This document shows, piece by piece, positions 37,237 through 47,387 of a stretch of 64,000 nt of DNA. The DNA is taken from NCBI RefSeq assembly GCF_030685535.1, contig NZ_CP131601.1, positions 186,001-250,000 of the forward strand. The letters run 5' to 3'. The notes beneath the pieces were generated by a model. The model did not search any database, had not been told where the DNA came from, and worked only from the letters and a program-made list of their open reading frames with translations. Each line of letters opens with the position of its first letter. The stretch's first letter is position 1. The position numbers and the translations under genes were made by a program. The DNA comes from Photobacterium leiognathi (GTDB taxonomy: Bacteria > Pseudomonadota > Gammaproteobacteria > Enterobacterales > Vibrionaceae).

Positions 37237-38964
37237 ATGAAAGGGAATGTGTGGATGTTAAGCCGCCAGTATCTAGCAACACTTTGGTTGTTGTGTGTTG
37301 GTTTATTGGCTTTTCCTAGTGTGGCTGCTGTGCCTGCGGCAGGGATGATAGATAACCAAATTCAAGCCATTGATTTTCGTCGTGATGGTAAAGGGCGTGG
37401 TGTCCTAACAGTGCGTCTGGAAAAGCCACAATCGTTAGTGGATTTGCGTCGTAATGGCAATAAATTACAGCTGGATATTTTCGATACTGTGCTTAAAGAT
37501 GACATGGTGTACACACTTGATGTGGTTGATTTTGCAACTGTTGTCGAAAGTATTGAAACCATGCGAGTGTCTAAAGGTGCTCGCCTCATGTTCAATATGA
37601 AAGGCAGCTACGATTATGATTACAATCTACGTGGTAAGCGCCTAGAAGTGATCATTGAAAAGCGTGCAGCGAAAAAGGCCGTATCAGGTAGTAAATCAAA
37701 TGCCAAAATTAATTATAAAGGCAAGCCGATTTCAATTAACTTCCAAGATATCCCAGTACGTAACGTTCTACAGTTGATTGCTGACTACAACGATTTTAAC
37801 TTGGTCGTGTCTGATTCAGTTAGCGGTAATGTGACGCTGCGTTTAGACGATGTGCCATGGCCACAAGTGCTAGATATTATTCTACAGTCAAAAGATTTAG
37901 ATAAGCGTGTACGAGGCTCAGTGTTGCTGGTTGCTCCTAAATCTGAGCTAACAGCCAGTGAGCATCAGGTAATGGAAGCAAAGCGTAAGCAGCAAGAGCT
38001 TTCAAATCTGCGCTCAGAGCTTATCCAAGTGAACTACGCAAAAGCGACGGATATTGCAGCGCTGCTAAGTGGTAGTACAGATGGTGTTGGCATGCTGTCT
38101 GAACGTGGATCTCTGCATGTTGATGAGCGTACTAACTCGCTTATCATCAAAGATATCTCTGATAACATCTCAAGCATTAAAAACATTGTTGAGTCATTAG
38201 ATATTCCGGTTAAACAGGTTCAAATTGAAGCGCGTATCGTGACTATCAATGAAGGCGATATTGATGAGTTAGGTGTGCGCTGGGGGGTATCGAAAGTTGA
38301 TGGTGATACTACCATTGGTGGTTCAATTGAAGGTAACTTGGCAAGCTCAGGTCTGTTAGATGACGATGCAACGGTGGATGATTTCCTAAACGTCAACTTA
38401 GGTGCAAGTGCAGGTGCGGCATCCATTGCTTTCCAAGTGGCAAAGCTGGGTAATATCTTATTGGATTTAGAATTATCTGCCCTGCAAACCGAAAACAAAG
38501 CAGAAATTATCTCAAGCCCACGTTTGATGACGACTAACAAGAAAACCGCTTACATCGAGCAGGGTACAGAAATTCCTTACTTAGAAGCCTCATCCAGTGG
38601 TGCGACATCGGTATCATTTAAAAAGGCCGTGCTAAGTTTGATGGTGACACCACAAATCACTCCTGATGATAAGTTAGTGTTGGATCTTGAAGTGACACAA
38701 GATAACAAGGGTGAAGATGTCCCAACTGGTGAAGGTACGGCAGTTTCTATTGATACTCAACGTATTGGTACTCAGGTGCTAGTCAATAATGGCGAAACCG
38801 TTGTATTGGGTGGTATTTACCAGCACAGTATGACCAACGTCACCCGTAAGGTACCAGTATTGGGTGATATCCCTGTGCTTGGTGCACTGTTCCGCCATAA
38901 GATGGAGCAAATGGGTAAGCGTGAACTGCTTATTTTCGTGACACCAAAAATTGTTCTTCAGTAG
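37237..38964 (+). CDS. pilQ: Type IV pilus secretin PilQ
   Basis: PilQ is the outer-membrane ring through which the pilus passes. The 575-residue precursor has a signal peptide (about 1-31), one N-terminal AMIN domain (about 43-135), an STN/N0 region (ISINFQDIPVRNVLQLIADYNDFNLV), an N1 domain and the C-terminal secretin domain from about residue 330. The latter ends PVLGDIPVLGALFRHK...RELLIFVTPKIV. It is the last gene of pilMNOPQ and is followed by a terminator. Confidence 0.95.
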   Translation: MKGNVWMLSRQYLATLWLLCVGLLAFPSVAAVPAAGMIDNQIQAIDFRRDGKGRGVLTVRLEKPQSLVDLRRNGNKLQLDIFDTVLKDDMVYTLDVVDFATVVESIETMRVSKGARLMFNMKGSYDYDYNLRGKRLEVIIEKRAAKKAVSGSKSNAKINYKGKPISINFQDIPVRNVLQLIADYNDFNLVVSDSVSGNVTLRLDDVPWPQVLDIILQSKDLDKRVRGSVLLVAPKSELTASEHQVMEAKRKQQELSNLRSELIQVNYAKATDIAALLSGSTDGVGMLSERGSLHVDERTNSLIIKDISDNISSIKNIVESLDIPVKQVQIEARIVTINEGDIDELGVRWGVSKVDGDTTIGGSIEGNLASSGLLDDDATVDDFLNVNLGASAGAASIAFQVAKLGNILLDLELSALQTENKAEIISSPRLMTTNKKTAYIEQGTEIPYLEASSSGATSVSFKKAVLSLMVTPQITPDDKLVLDLEVTQDNKGEDVPTGEGTAVSIDTQRIGTQVLVNNGETVVLGGIYQHSMTNVTRKVPVLGDIPVLGALFRHKMEQMGKRELLIFVTPKIVLQ

Positions 38965-39015
38965 TCTTTCGTACTGAGAAACAAACAATAAAAATTTGAC
39001 TACACTGTTAAAGCG

Positions 39016-39056
39016 ACGGATGGAAAATTATGAAAATAGTTCCATCCGTTGTTTTT
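39016..39056 (+). terminator. Terminator of pilMNOPQ
   Basis: ACGGATGGAA (39016-39025) pairs perfectly with TTCCATCCGT (39040-39049) over a 14-base loop, followed by TGTTTTT. Confidence 0.82.
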
Positions 39057-39351
39057 ATGGGGCTATATATTGGTTGTTTTGCCATAGTCTTGTTCAGTGA
39101 TAAGAAGATCAACAAAGTGATTACGATTGACCTTAGACCATTGCTGAGCCATTATGGCGGCCTCTTTGGGTAGGACAGGCATAATAAAATAGCTATTGGG
39201 AGTGACTAGCACTTGCAATATAGCAGTTAGTCCTGAGATAATTTTCTGTCTTATCACGAATTATATGTGAGGAACTTGGCGCCTCGGGCTTATCAATGCA
39301 TAGAGCCTGCGGGTGGTGTCGTTTTATTAACCGCGCGTAAAATTGCTAAAA
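39057..39351. other. Non-coding gap between pilQ and aroK
   Basis: Nearly 300 bases after the pilQ terminator hold no convincing gene. A 64-codon minus-strand ORF (39063-39257, GTG start, no ribosome site) is not like anything I recognise. The right end should contain the aroK promoter. GAGG and CCTC at about 39270-39286 can form a small stem, but no clear operator is seen. Confidence 0.5.
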
Positions 39352-39870
39352 ATGGCTGAAAAACGAAATATTTTCTTAGTCGGCCCAATGGGTGCAAGCA
39401 AAAGCACTATTGGTAGACACCTTGCACAGCAGCTGCATATGGAATTCTTTGACTCAGATACAGTGATCGAAGAGCGTACAGGTGCTGATATTAGTTGGGT
39501 TTTTGATGTTGAAGGTGAAGACGGTTTCCGTGTTCGCGAAGAAGCAGTAATTGATGATCTAACTCAAGAGCAAGGTATTGTTCTGGCAACGGGTGGTGGT
39601 TCTGTTAAAAGTAAAGAGAACCGTAATCGCCTTTCTGCTCGTGGTATCGTAGTTTACCTAGAGACGACTATCGAGAAGCAACTTGCTCGAACTCAACGCG
39701 ATAAAAAGCGTCCTCTACTTCAAACAGATACGCCTCGTGAAGTGCTGGAAGCACTTGCAGAAGAGCGCAATCCATTGTATGAAGAAGTAGCAGACTACGT
39801 AGTTCGCACAGATGATCAAAGTGCGAAAGTAGTGGCTAACCAAATCATCAAAATGCTGGAAGAGCGTTAA
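39352..39870 (+). CDS. aroK: Shikimate kinase AroK (altered P-loop)
   Basis: AroK phosphorylates shikimate on the way to chorismate. The 172 residues match the family almost end to end ([44 protein letters not shown]). The P-loop reads G11-P-M-G-A-S16-K-S-T, where the family has GPMGAGKST. The glycine just before the catalytic lysine, normally invariant, is Ser (AGC at 39397-39399, one G-to-A change from GGC). A natural enzyme with this residue would be expected to bind ATP poorly. The ATG at 39352 is chosen over TTG 39343 by family length; the ribosome site is weak. Confidence 0.95.
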   Translation: MAEKRNIFLVGPMGASKSTIGRHLAQQLHMEFFDSDTVIEERTGADISWVFDVEGEDGFRVREEAVIDDLTQEQGIVLATGGGSVKSKENRNRLSARGIVVYLETTIEKQLARTQRDKKRPLLQTDTPREVLEALAEERNPLYEEVADYVVRTDDQSAKVVANQIIKMLEER

Positions 39871-39893
39871 TCAACTAAAGAGAGAAGCTGACC

Positions 39894-40973
39894 ATGGAAC
39901 GGATCAATGTCAATTTAGGTGACAGAAGCTACCCTATTTCAATCGGCGCCGAGTTGTTTTGCAACTCGGCGTTGTTTGCATCTGCAATTCCTGCTGGAAA
40001 GCGGGTCGTAGTGGTCAGTAACGAAACCGTTGCTCCGCTGTATGCACAGCAGGTAATGGATACCATCAGTTCATTAGAGTGCCAAGTGGCGCTACTTTCT
40101 CTCCCTGATGGTGAACAATACAAAACGTTAGATACCTTTAATCAAATCATGACATTTTTACTTGATGGTAATTATGGCCGTGATGTGGTGATCGTTGCAT
40201 TAGGCGGTGGTGTTATTGGTGATGTTGTCGGCTTTGCTGCGGCAAGTTACCAACGTGGCGTAGATTTTATTCAAGTACCTACCACGTTACTTTCTCAAGT
40301 GGACTCATCTGTCGGTGGTAAAACCGCAGTGAATCACCGATTGGGTAAGAACATGATAGGTGCTTTCTATCAGCCAAAAGCGGTGGTTATTGATAATTAT
40401 TGTTTACGTACGTTGCCTGAACGTGAGTTTGCAGCGGGCATGGCTGAAGTGATCAAGTACGGTATTATTGCTGATCACGACTTTTTCGTTTGGCTTGAAG
40501 AAAACATTGAACGCCTACAAGCGTTAGATAACGATGCTTTGTGTTATGCCATTGCGCGTTGTTGCCAAATTAAGGCCGATGTTGTTGCAGCTGATGAAAA
40601 AGAATCAGGTGTACGAGCTTTACTTAATCTAGGTCATACATTTGGTCATGCTATTGAAGCTGAGATGGGCTACGGCAACTGGCTGCACGGCGAAGCGGTG
40701 TCGGCAGGTACAGTTCTCGCAGCAAGAACAGCAGCAAAACAAGGCTTGATCAGTGATGATGATGTAGCACGTATTATTCGTCTGCATGAGCGAGCAAAGC
40801 TACCTGTAGTTGCACCTGAAACAATGGGCTTTGATGAATTTATCAAGCATATGATGCGTGATAAAAAAGTATTATCAGGCCAGCTACGATTAGTTCTACC
40901 TACATCCATTGGCAGTGCTGAAGTCGTGTCTAATGTGACGCATGAGGTATTGCAGGATGTGATTAATCGCTAA
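39894..40973 (+). CDS. aroB: 3-dehydroquinate synthase
   Basis: AroB closes the ring of the shikimate pathway, making 3-dehydroquinate from DAHP, with NAD+ and a divalent metal. The 359 residues show [40 protein letters not shown] and the metal ligands in [13 protein letters not shown] and [10 protein letters not shown]. It follows aroK by 23 bases and precedes damX, the conserved aroKB-damX-dam order. Confidence 0.97.
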   Translation: MERINVNLGDRSYPISIGAELFCNSALFASAIPAGKRVVVVSNETVAPLYAQQVMDTISSLECQVALLSLPDGEQYKTLDTFNQIMTFLLDGNYGRDVVIVALGGGVIGDVVGFAAASYQRGVDFIQVPTTLLSQVDSSVGGKTAVNHRLGKNMIGAFYQPKAVVIDNYCLRTLPEREFAAGMAEVIKYGIIADHDFFVWLEENIERLQALDNDALCYAIARCCQIKADVVAADEKESGVRALLNLGHTFGHAIEAEMGYGNWLHGEAVSAGTVLAARTAAKQGLISDDDVARIIRLHERAKLPVVAPETMGFDEFIKHMMRDKKVLSGQLRLVLPTSIGSAEVVSNVTHEVLQDVINR

Positions 40974-40986
40974 GTTGTGATTAATT

Positions 40987-42603
40987 ATGGATAGCACGTT
41001 AGCAGCAAAAAACATGGATCTGGATAGCCAGATCCAGTTGCTTTCACGGGTACAGTTCATTACCCGATTTAGTTCACACCTTATTTTACTCTCCGGTACA
41101 CAAGGCTCAGGCAAAACCTGGCTGGCACATCGTTATCTAGAACAATATGCCCAAGATGCTGAGCAAGCACTGCTCAGTTGCAGTGAAGGGCAAACACTGA
41201 TCCAGCAGCGTTCAAATTTGCTTAAGCAATTTAATGCCAATCCGATGTTTAACGAGCAAGACTCGTTACGCCAAAGTGCAGAGCACTTACTTCCTGAACA
41301 AACAAACCTCGTTATCATCGTTGATGATGCGCAATTTCTTGCGCCTGAATTATTGGTAGAGCTTTGGGCATTAGTCAGAAGTACTGAAAAGCGATTTGGT
41401 TGGCAAATTAATATTTTATTGTTTGCAGAGCCGGAGACTATTGCCAAACCTCTGCATGATATCGCCCAAGTCTCAGGGATGGCTTTACTTGAACTTGAAA
41501 TCAGTGAGCTAAGTGCAGAGGAAGTCAGTCAATTTAGTGAGATGTTACTAGGTGATGAGCAATTAGGTGCTTACGATCGCCGTGAGCTAAAAGAGCGTCT
41601 GTCATCATCTCAGCCACGTCCCGGTGCTTTACAACAACTGCCATCATCGGATAACAGTACGCTTTCACCGCATACATCACCACGCTTATCACCAATGAAG
41701 TTACTGGTTGGGCTGGTGGTACTCTTGTTCATAACCGTCGTCGGTTGGTTTGGCATTGATTACTATCAATCACAACCTGCGACGATGTTTTCACTGACCC
41801 CAGAGCCAACATCATCGACATCTCAGGCGATACAGAGTACTTCTTCGCAAAGTGATGAATCTGAGCCTGTGATTGATGATAAACCTTTGCCGATGCCTAT
41901 TCATGGTGAAGGGCTTACGGTTGGGCGCCAAGAGCCAGAAGCTCAGCGAATGGTAGTACCGTCAAAGTTAGTTGATGCCATGATGGATGAGCAAAGTGTT
42001 GGTGGTACAGGTGAAAGTGCAGCAAAAGAGTTTTCTGCAGAGCCTGAGTCAGAAGTAAAAGCAGAGCTAACGCCAACACCAGTTAGATCTAATAATGCTA
42101 CGCCATCTGAAAATACAGATGAGCCTGTCACGATTGAGGCTGAAAAAAATAAGCCAGTTGAAGCAAGTCCACAGCCTGATAAAAAAGTTGTAAAAACAGT
42201 GACGAAAACAGAGCCTGTTGTTACTGCCACCACACCAACGCCAGCTGTTGCGGTGAAAGCTTCTAAGCCTAAAGTTGCTTCTGTACAGCAGGTCCAAATT
42301 GAGCTGGTCAATACCACAACATTGCTAGCTAAGAATTCACGTCATTACGCAATTCAATTGTCTGCATCGATGAGCTGGAATGAAACCAAAGCTTTTGTGA
42401 AAAAGAATAAGGTGCAATCATCTACTGCCATATATAAAACTCGTCGTGATGGAAAAATATGGTTTATTGTTATTTCCGGTGATTATAAAACGGCGAAGCA
42501 GGCGCGTACTGCGATTCGTGCATTACCGAATGAATTAAAAGCTCTGCGTCCGTGGCCGAAACCGTATAAAAAAATCCAGCAAGAAATAGAACGTTTAAAA
42601 TAA
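40987..42603 (+). CDS. damX: Cell division protein DamX (SPOR domain)
   Basis: DamX is an inner-membrane septal-ring protein. The 538 residues contain a cytosolic AAA-like domain with P-loop GTQGSGKT (37-44) and a Walker-B-like VIIVDDAQF. A membrane helix follows at about 238-260, then a long Ser/Thr/Pro/Glu-rich periplasmic linker and a C-terminal SPOR domain (about 450-535, including HYAIQLSASMSWNETKAFV and YKTRRDGKIWFIVISGDY). It lies between aroB and dam as in E. coli. Confidence 0.93.
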   Translation: MDSTLAAKNMDLDSQIQLLSRVQFITRFSSHLILLSGTQGSGKTWLAHRYLEQYAQDAEQALLSCSEGQTLIQQRSNLLKQFNANPMFNEQDSLRQSAEHLLPEQTNLVIIVDDAQFLAPELLVELWALVRSTEKRFGWQINILLFAEPETIAKPLHDIAQVSGMALLELEISELSAEEVSQFSEMLLGDEQLGAYDRRELKERLSSSQPRPGALQQLPSSDNSTLSPHTSPRLSPMKLLVGLVVLLFITVVGWFGIDYYQSQPATMFSLTPEPTSSTSQAIQSTSSQSDESEPVIDDKPLPMPIHGEGLTVGRQEPEAQRMVVPSKLVDAMMDEQSVGGTGESAAKEFSAEPESEVKAELTPTPVRSNNATPSENTDEPVTIEAEKNKPVEASPQPDKKVVKTVTKTEPVVTATTPTPAVAVKASKPKVASVQQVQIELVNTTTLLAKNSRHYAIQLSASMSWNETKAFVKKNKVQSSTAIYKTRRDGKIWFIVISGDYKTAKQARTAIRALPNELKALRPWPKPYKKIQQEIERLK

Positions 42604-42710
42604 GTCCATGAGGGCAGTTATTTACGTGAATTGGTATCAGTAGAGGGTAGAAATGAGGTACAATCCGCGACCTTTCGTGACAATATTGCTAGTGGTGGTG
42701 GGTTAGCTTA

Positions 42711-43562
42711 ATGAAAAAGCATCGTGCATTCCTAAAATGGGCTGGAGGTAAATACTCTCTCGTTGAGGATATTAAACGACATCTACCGCCTGCGCGTAAA
42801 TTGGTTGAGCCTTTTGTTGGGGCAGGTTCAGTATTTCTAAATACTGACTATGACCATTACTTACTGGCTGATATTAACCCTGATCTGATCAATCTTTACA
42901 ACATCCTCAAAAATGAGCCAGAGCGCTATATTGAAGATGCGCGTAAATTATTCACGCCTGAATATAATAGCAAAGAAGCGTATTTAAAGATTCGTGAAGA
43001 TTTTAATGCCAGTGATGATCCGTACCTGCGCTCGTTATATTTCTTGTACATGAACCGTCATGGTTTTAATGGCTTATGTCGTTATAACAAGAAAGGCGGC
43101 TTTAATGTGCCGTTTGGCTCGTATAAGAAGCCGTATTTCCCAGAAGAGGAAATGCGTTATTTTTCTGAAAAAGCTAAGCGTGCCACGTTTGTGTGTGAAG
43201 GCTATACCACAACATTTTCACGTGCTCGTAAAGGCTGCGTAGTGTATTGCGATCCACCTTATGCGCCGTTGTCGAGCACTGCAAACTTTACCTCATATGC
43301 CGGTAATGGTTTTAGCTTAGACGATCAAGCAACCTTGGCAGATGTCGCAGAAAAAGCAGCACAAGAGCGTGATATCACGGTACTCATTTCTAATCACGAT
43401 ACTGCACTAACTCGTCGTTTATATACAGGTGCAGATCTGTCTGTGGTGAAAGTGAAACGTACGATTAGCCGCAATGGCAGTGGACGAAATAAAGTCGATG
43501 AGTTATTGGCTCTGTTTACGCCTTCACTTGCGACAGCGAAATTTTCTTCAGAAGAAGAGTGA
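42711..43562 (+). CDS. dam: DNA adenine methyltransferase Dam
   Basis: Dam methylates adenine in GATC, guiding mismatch repair and replication timing. The 283 residues have the SAM-binding PFVGAGSVF (34-42) and the catalytic D181-P-P-Y motif, with FLKWAGGKYSL at the N-terminus and NRHGFNGLCRYN in the DNA-recognition region. Its stop codon abuts the stop of the convergent DUF2970 gene with no gap. Confidence 0.97.
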   Translation: MKKHRAFLKWAGGKYSLVEDIKRHLPPARKLVEPFVGAGSVFLNTDYDHYLLADINPDLINLYNILKNEPERYIEDARKLFTPEYNSKEAYLKIREDFNASDDPYLRSLYFLYMNRHGFNGLCRYNKKGGFNVPFGSYKKPYFPEEEMRYFSEKAKRATFVCEGYTTTFSRARKGCVVYCDPPYAPLSSTANFTSYAGNGFSLDDQATLADVAEKAAQERDITVLISNHDTALTRRLYTGADLSVVKVKRTISRNGSGRNKVDELLALFTPSLATAKFSSEEE

Positions 43563-43772
43563 TCATTGGCTTGCCGTTGCCCACTGAGCGACGGCGATGA
43601 TTGCGCCTACCATCATCACAATCATTACGATCCCGGTAATAATAAATGGACATGCTGTTGGCTGCTTGAAGTCTTGATAACGATTCTTGTCAGATTGAAC
43701 GCCAAACAAAGCAGCAAGGACACTGCGTATCACAGAGAATAGCATCTGCTTTTCTTGCTCCTGTTTTTTCAT
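43563..43772 (-). CDS. Small DUF2970 membrane protein
   Basis: This 69-residue protein has a polar N-terminal half (MLFSVIRSVLAALFGVQSDKNRYQDF) and one membrane helix at about 43-64 (FIITGIVMIVMMVGAIIAVA). It resembles the DUF2970 family, found near dam and rpe in Vibrionaceae; the function is unknown. An AGAGAA-type ribosome site precedes the ATG at 43772. Confidence 0.75.
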   Translation of the reverse strand: MKKQEQEKQMLFSVIRSVLAALFGVQSDKNRYQDFKQPTACPFIITGIVMIVMMVGAIIAVAQWATASQ

Positions 43773-43950
43773 CCATATTTCTCTTCAATAGCCATAACTT
43801 AAGTATAGTGGGCTGTCTCATCATTTTGACCAACTGAAGTAATAAATAAATCCATTGGGACAAGGTTTCATGGTTCGGGTAGAATTGTTGCAATTTATTG
43901 GGCTTGGTTAACCAAGTATCCGGTTTTTTGTATCGAATAGAGGCAAGAAC

Positions 43951-44625
43951 ATGAAGGATTTTTTGATTGCTCCATCTATCTTATCGGCTGACTTTGCACG
44001 TTTAGGTGAAGACGTTGAAAAGGTACTCGCAGCAGGCGCTGATGTGATCCACTTTGATGTGATGGATAATCACTATGTACCTAACCTCACCTTTGGTGCG
44101 CCGATCTGTAAGGCATTGCGTGATTACGGCATTACTGCACCGATTGATGTGCACTTAATGGTGAAGCCTGTCGATAGCATTATTCCGGATTTTGCGAAAG
44201 CGGGTGCTTCAATGATCACTTTCCATGTTGAAGCTTCTGAGCACATTGATCGTACCTTACAGTTAATCAAAGAACATGGCTGTAAAGCAGGGGTGGTATT
44301 TAACCCTGCAACACCACTGCATTACCTTGATTACATCATGGATAAAGTCGATATGATTTTATTAATGTCAGTAAACCCTGGCTTTGGTGGTAAATCTTTC
44401 ATTCCATCTACATTAGATAAGCTACGTGAAGTGCGTAAGCGTATTGATGCATCAGGTCGTGATATTCGCCTTGAAATTGATGGCGGTGTGAAAGTCGATA
44501 ATATTCGTGAAATTGCTGAAGCAGGTGCCGACATGTTTGTCGCAGGCTCTGCGATTTTCAATGAACCTGATTACAAAGTCGCGATTGATAAAATGCGCGC
44601 AGAATTAGCTGAGGCTAAGTGTTAA
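43951..44625 (+). CDS. rpe: Ribulose-phosphate 3-epimerase
   Basis: Rpe interconverts ribulose 5-phosphate and xylulose 5-phosphate in the pentose phosphate pathway. The 224-residue TIM barrel shows [17 protein letters not shown], the metal ligands [16 protein letters not shown] and [18 protein letters not shown] and LEIDGGVK. Its TAA overlaps the gph ATG by one base. Confidence 0.97.
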   Translation: MKDFLIAPSILSADFARLGEDVEKVLAAGADVIHFDVMDNHYVPNLTFGAPICKALRDYGITAPIDVHLMVKPVDSIIPDFAKAGASMITFHVEASEHIDRTLQLIKEHGCKAGVVFNPATPLHYLDYIMDKVDMILLMSVNPGFGGKSFIPSTLDKLREVRKRIDASGRDIRLEIDGGVKVDNIREIAEAGADMFVAGSAIFNEPDYKVAIDKMRAELAEAKC

Positions 44626-45311
44626 TGGCTTTTGATAACATCCAGTTTATTGCATTTGATTTAGATGGCACCTTGCTAGATAGCGTGCCAGATTTAGCAG
44701 ATGCGGCAGATAAAACCATGCGTCACCTTGGTCGTGAAGGGGTGACGGTCGAGCAAGTTACCACTTGGATTGGTAATGGTGCAGATATCTTAATTGGTCG
44801 CTCGCTTAGCCGTAGTATAGATATTGATCCTGATTTGGATCCTGAATTACATAAACAAGCTCGACAGTTATTTGATCACTATTACGAGCTAGGTGGTCAT
44901 GTGAAAAGCGCGTTGTATGCGGATGTAAAAACTACATTGGCAGCGTTTCATCAAGCGGGAATGCCAATGGCGATTGTGACCAATAAGCCATCGCAATTTG
45001 TTCCTCATCTACTTGAAGAGCATGGCATCAGCGAGTATTTTGTCGATGTAATTGGTGGTGATACCTTCCCACTGAAAAAGCCTGATCCGTATGCGCTGCA
45101 TTGGTTAATGGAAAAACATAACATTGCTGCAAATGAAATGCTGATGGTCGGTGATTCACGAAATGATATCTTGGCAGCAAAAGCGGCAACATGTCATTCC
45201 CTTGGGCTGACTTATGGTTATAACTATGGTCAACCTATCGCGGATAGCGAGCCGGATGTGGTCTGTGATCACTTCAAGCAATTAGCGGATGTGGTTAAAC
45301 TAGGCGACTAG
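44625..45311 (+). CDS. gph: Phosphoglycolate phosphatase
   Basis: Gph removes phosphoglycolate, for example from DNA repair of 3'-phosphoglycolate ends. The 228-residue HAD phosphatase has D12-L-D14-G-T, VTNKPSQF, KKPDP and GDSRNDILAA in order. ATG 44625 (TAATG overlap with rpe) is preferred over GTG 44619, giving [16 protein letters not shown]. Confidence 0.95.
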   Translation: MAFDNIQFIAFDLDGTLLDSVPDLADAADKTMRHLGREGVTVEQVTTWIGNGADILIGRSLSRSIDIDPDLDPELHKQARQLFDHYYELGGHVKSALYADVKTTLAAFHQAGMPMAIVTNKPSQFVPHLLEEHGISEYFVDVIGGDTFPLKKPDPYALHWLMEKHNIAANEMLMVGDSRNDILAAKAATCHSLGLTYGYNYGQPIADSEPDVVCDHFKQLADVVKLGD

Positions 45312-45340
45312 TACATTCCAGTGTACACTGGCAACAAGAT

Positions 45341-45369
45341 AAAAAGCGGGAGCCTGACTCTCGCTTTTC
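45341..45369 (+). terminator. Terminator after gph
   Basis: AAAAGCGGGAG (45342-45352) pairs with CTCTCGCTTTT (45358-45368) with one G-U pair over a 5-base loop. Confidence 0.8.
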
Positions 45370-45402
45370 TACGAAAAAAGAAATTAACAGGATTGTCTGA
45401 TC

Positions 45403-46425
45403 ATGAGTAAACCCATTGTATTAAGTGGCGTACAGCCTTCTGGTGAATTAAGTATTGGTAACTACCTAGGTGCGCTGCGTCAGTGGGAACAGATGCAGGA
45501 CGATTACGATTGCCAATACTGTGTGGTTGATCTGCACGCGGTGACGGTTCGTCAAGATCCAAAAGCGCTGCATGAAGCAACATTAGATGCCTTAGCGATC
45601 TGTTTAGCTGTAGGTGTCGATCCACAAAAGAGCACCTTGTTCGTACAATCTCACGTACCAGAGCATGCGCAATTAGGCTGGCTACTTAACTGTTACACTC
45701 AAATGGGTGAGCTAAGCCGTATGACGCAGTTTAAAGATAAATCTGCACGTCATGCTAACGATGTTAACGTCGGTCTATTTGATTACCCAGTACTGATGGC
45801 AGCAGACATTCTATTGTACGGGGCACACCAAGTACCTGTAGGTAGCGATCAGAAGCAACACTTAGAGCTTGCGCGTGATATCGCAACACGCTTTAACAAC
45901 ATTTATGGCGGTGAAGATAGCCCAATCTTCCAAGTACCAGAACCTTACATCCCAACCGTGGGTGCGCGTGTAATGAGTCTTCAAGATGCGACGAAGAAAA
46001 TGTCGAAATCTGATGATAACCGTAAGAACGTGATCACTCTGCTGGAAGAGCCTAAATCGATCATTAAGAAGATCAACAAGGCACAAACAGATGCTGAAAC
46101 ACCGCCTCGCATCGCATTTGATATTGAGAACAAGGCGGGTATTTCTAACCTAATGGGTCTGTACTCAGCAGCAACAGGTAAAACCTTCGCTAAAATCGAA
46201 GCGCAATACGCTGGCGTTGAAATGTACGGTCCATTTAAGAAAGACGTGGGTGAAGCTCTGGTTGCTATGCTTGAGCCAGTACAAGCTGAATACCACCGTA
46301 TCCGTAGCGATCGTGCATACCTTGATAGCGTAATGAAGCAAGGTGCTGAAAAAGCTTCTGCACGTGCGGCTGAAGTATTGAAGAAAGCGTACCAAGCGGT
46401 AGGTTTTGTTGCTCGCCCTTACTAA
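45403..46425 (+). CDS. trpS: Tryptophanyl-tRNA synthetase
   Basis: TrpS charges tRNA-Trp. The 340-residue class I synthetase has the HIGH-type motif [14 protein letters not shown] (about 11-24), the KMSKS motif (about 198-202, [10 protein letters not shown]), [11 protein letters not shown] and [18 protein letters not shown] terminator lies between gph and trpS, so it probably has its own promoter here. Confidence 0.97.
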   Translation: MSKPIVLSGVQPSGELSIGNYLGALRQWEQMQDDYDCQYCVVDLHAVTVRQDPKALHEATLDALAICLAVGVDPQKSTLFVQSHVPEHAQLGWLLNCYTQMGELSRMTQFKDKSARHANDVNVGLFDYPVLMAADILLYGAHQVPVGSDQKQHLELARDIATRFNNIYGGEDSPIFQVPEPYIPTVGARVMSLQDATKKMSKSDDNRKNVITLLEEPKSIIKKINKAQTDAETPPRIAFDIENKAGISNLMGLYSAATGKTFAKIEAQYAGVEMYGPFKKDVGEALVAMLEPVQAEYHRIRSDRAYLDSVMKQGAEKASARAAEVLKKAYQAVGFVARPY

Positions 46426-46446
46426 CGAGTAACGATAGATAGATTA

Positions 46447-46472
46447 AGCAGGGCATAGGCTCTGCTTTTTTT
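46447..46472 (+). terminator. Terminator of trpS
   Basis: AGCAGGGC (46447-46454) pairs with GCTCTGCT (46459-46466) with one G-U pair over ATAG, followed by T6. Confidence 0.85.
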
Positions 46473-46538
46473 ATGGTTTGCGTTTCTAGTGATGTATTGC
46501 ACAATAGAACGCAGAATATCAAAGGTCTCTGTTATAGC

Positions 46539-47114
46539 ATGCTGTTAATTATCGATAACTATGATTCATTTACCTATAACCTCTACCAATACTTTTGCGA
46601 GTTAGGTGCCGAGGTTAAAGTGGTACGTAACGATGAGATTGATCTCGCGGGCATAGAGGCATTAGCACCGACCCATTTAGTGATTTCACCGGGGCCATGT
46701 ACTCCAAATGAAGCGGGTATTTCACTCCAAGCGATCGAATACTTTGCCGGAAAGCTACCCATTTTAGGGGTATGTTTAGGTCATCAATCACTAGCTCAAG
46801 CATTTGGTGGTGACGTGGTACGGGCAAGACAAGTGATGCATGGTAAAACGTCACCGATCAAACATAATGATACTAGTGTGTTTGCAGGGCTTAATAACCC
46901 ATTAACAGTGACGCGCTACCACTCATTAGTGGTGAAGAGAGAGACCTTACCTGATTGCTTTGATATCACAGCGTGGACAGAGCGTGAGGGTGAGTTTGAT
47001 GAAATCATGGGGATTGCCCATAAAACATTGCCTTTAGAAGGGGTGCAATTTCATCCTGAAAGCATTCTGACCGAGCAAGGTCATGCCTTATTGGCGAACT
47101 TTCTTAAACGCTAG
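46539..47114 (+). CDS. pabA: Aminodeoxychorismate synthase component II (glutamine amidotransferase)
   Basis: PabA supplies ammonia to PabB for p-aminobenzoate and folate synthesis. The 191-residue class I amidotransferase has the nucleophile Cys in [15 protein letters not shown] and the catalytic HPESI near the C-terminus. [19 protein letters not shown] is the family start; the longer ORF from 46473 has no family support. TrpG of anthranilate synthase is a close relative, but no trp genes are nearby, so PabA is preferred. Confidence 0.88.
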   Translation: MLLIIDNYDSFTYNLYQYFCELGAEVKVVRNDEIDLAGIEALAPTHLVISPGPCTPNEAGISLQAIEYFAGKLPILGVCLGHQSLAQAFGGDVVRARQVMHGKTSPIKHNDTSVFAGLNNPLTVTRYHSLVVKRETLPDCFDITAWTEREGEFDEIMGIAHKTLPLEGVQFHPESILTEQGHALLANFLKR

Positions 47115-47126
47115 TCACAGTAGATA

Positions 47127-47166
47127 ATCGCGATTTTAGTTAAAATATCTATCTTAAAATCGCGAT
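47127..47166. repeat. Perfect 12-bp inverted repeat after pabA
   Basis: ATCGCGATTTTA (47127-47138) and TAAAATCGCGAT (47155-47166) are perfectly complementary over 16 bases. It starts 12 bases past the pabA stop and has no U run, so it is an mRNA-stabilising hairpin or an operator rather than a typical terminator. Confidence 0.65.
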
Positions 47167-47350
47167 ATCATCCACATCTCTACAATTTTTAGACACGTCC
47201 CCCTCTCTAATTGAAATTGCAAAGCTATTCACTAGCATATTTCTCTATTCTTTTTGTTTCCTGATAGGAAATACACCTTTTTGTCTCTGTGAGTTAATAA
47301 ATTTGCCGAGATAGCGCATAACTATGTCAGTTTTATTAAAAATAGTAGTG

Positions 47351-47387
47351 TTGCCAGATAGCAAAAAAAATATTCTGCTATTGGCAA
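47351..47387 (+). promoter_or_regulatory. Bulged 12-bp hairpin in the argD leader region
   Basis: TTGCCA plus ATAGCA (47351-47356 and 47358-47363, one bulged G) pairs with TGCTATTGGCAA (47376-47387) over an A-rich 12-base loop, ending 56 bases before the argD start. Confidence 0.5.

Noticed and set aside
39063..39257. 64-codon minus-strand ORF between pilQ and aroK
   Set aside because: It has a GTG start without a ribosome site, no recognised family, and lies in a promoter/terminator gap; not enough to call a gene.
41943..42317. 124-codon ORF antisense to damX
   Set aside because: It mirrors the low-complexity Ser/Thr/Pro-rich linker of DamX; no supporting signals.
46473..46538. N-terminal extension of pabA
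   Set aside because: It overlaps the trpS terminator and the extra residues have no family support; the start at 46539 fits PabA.
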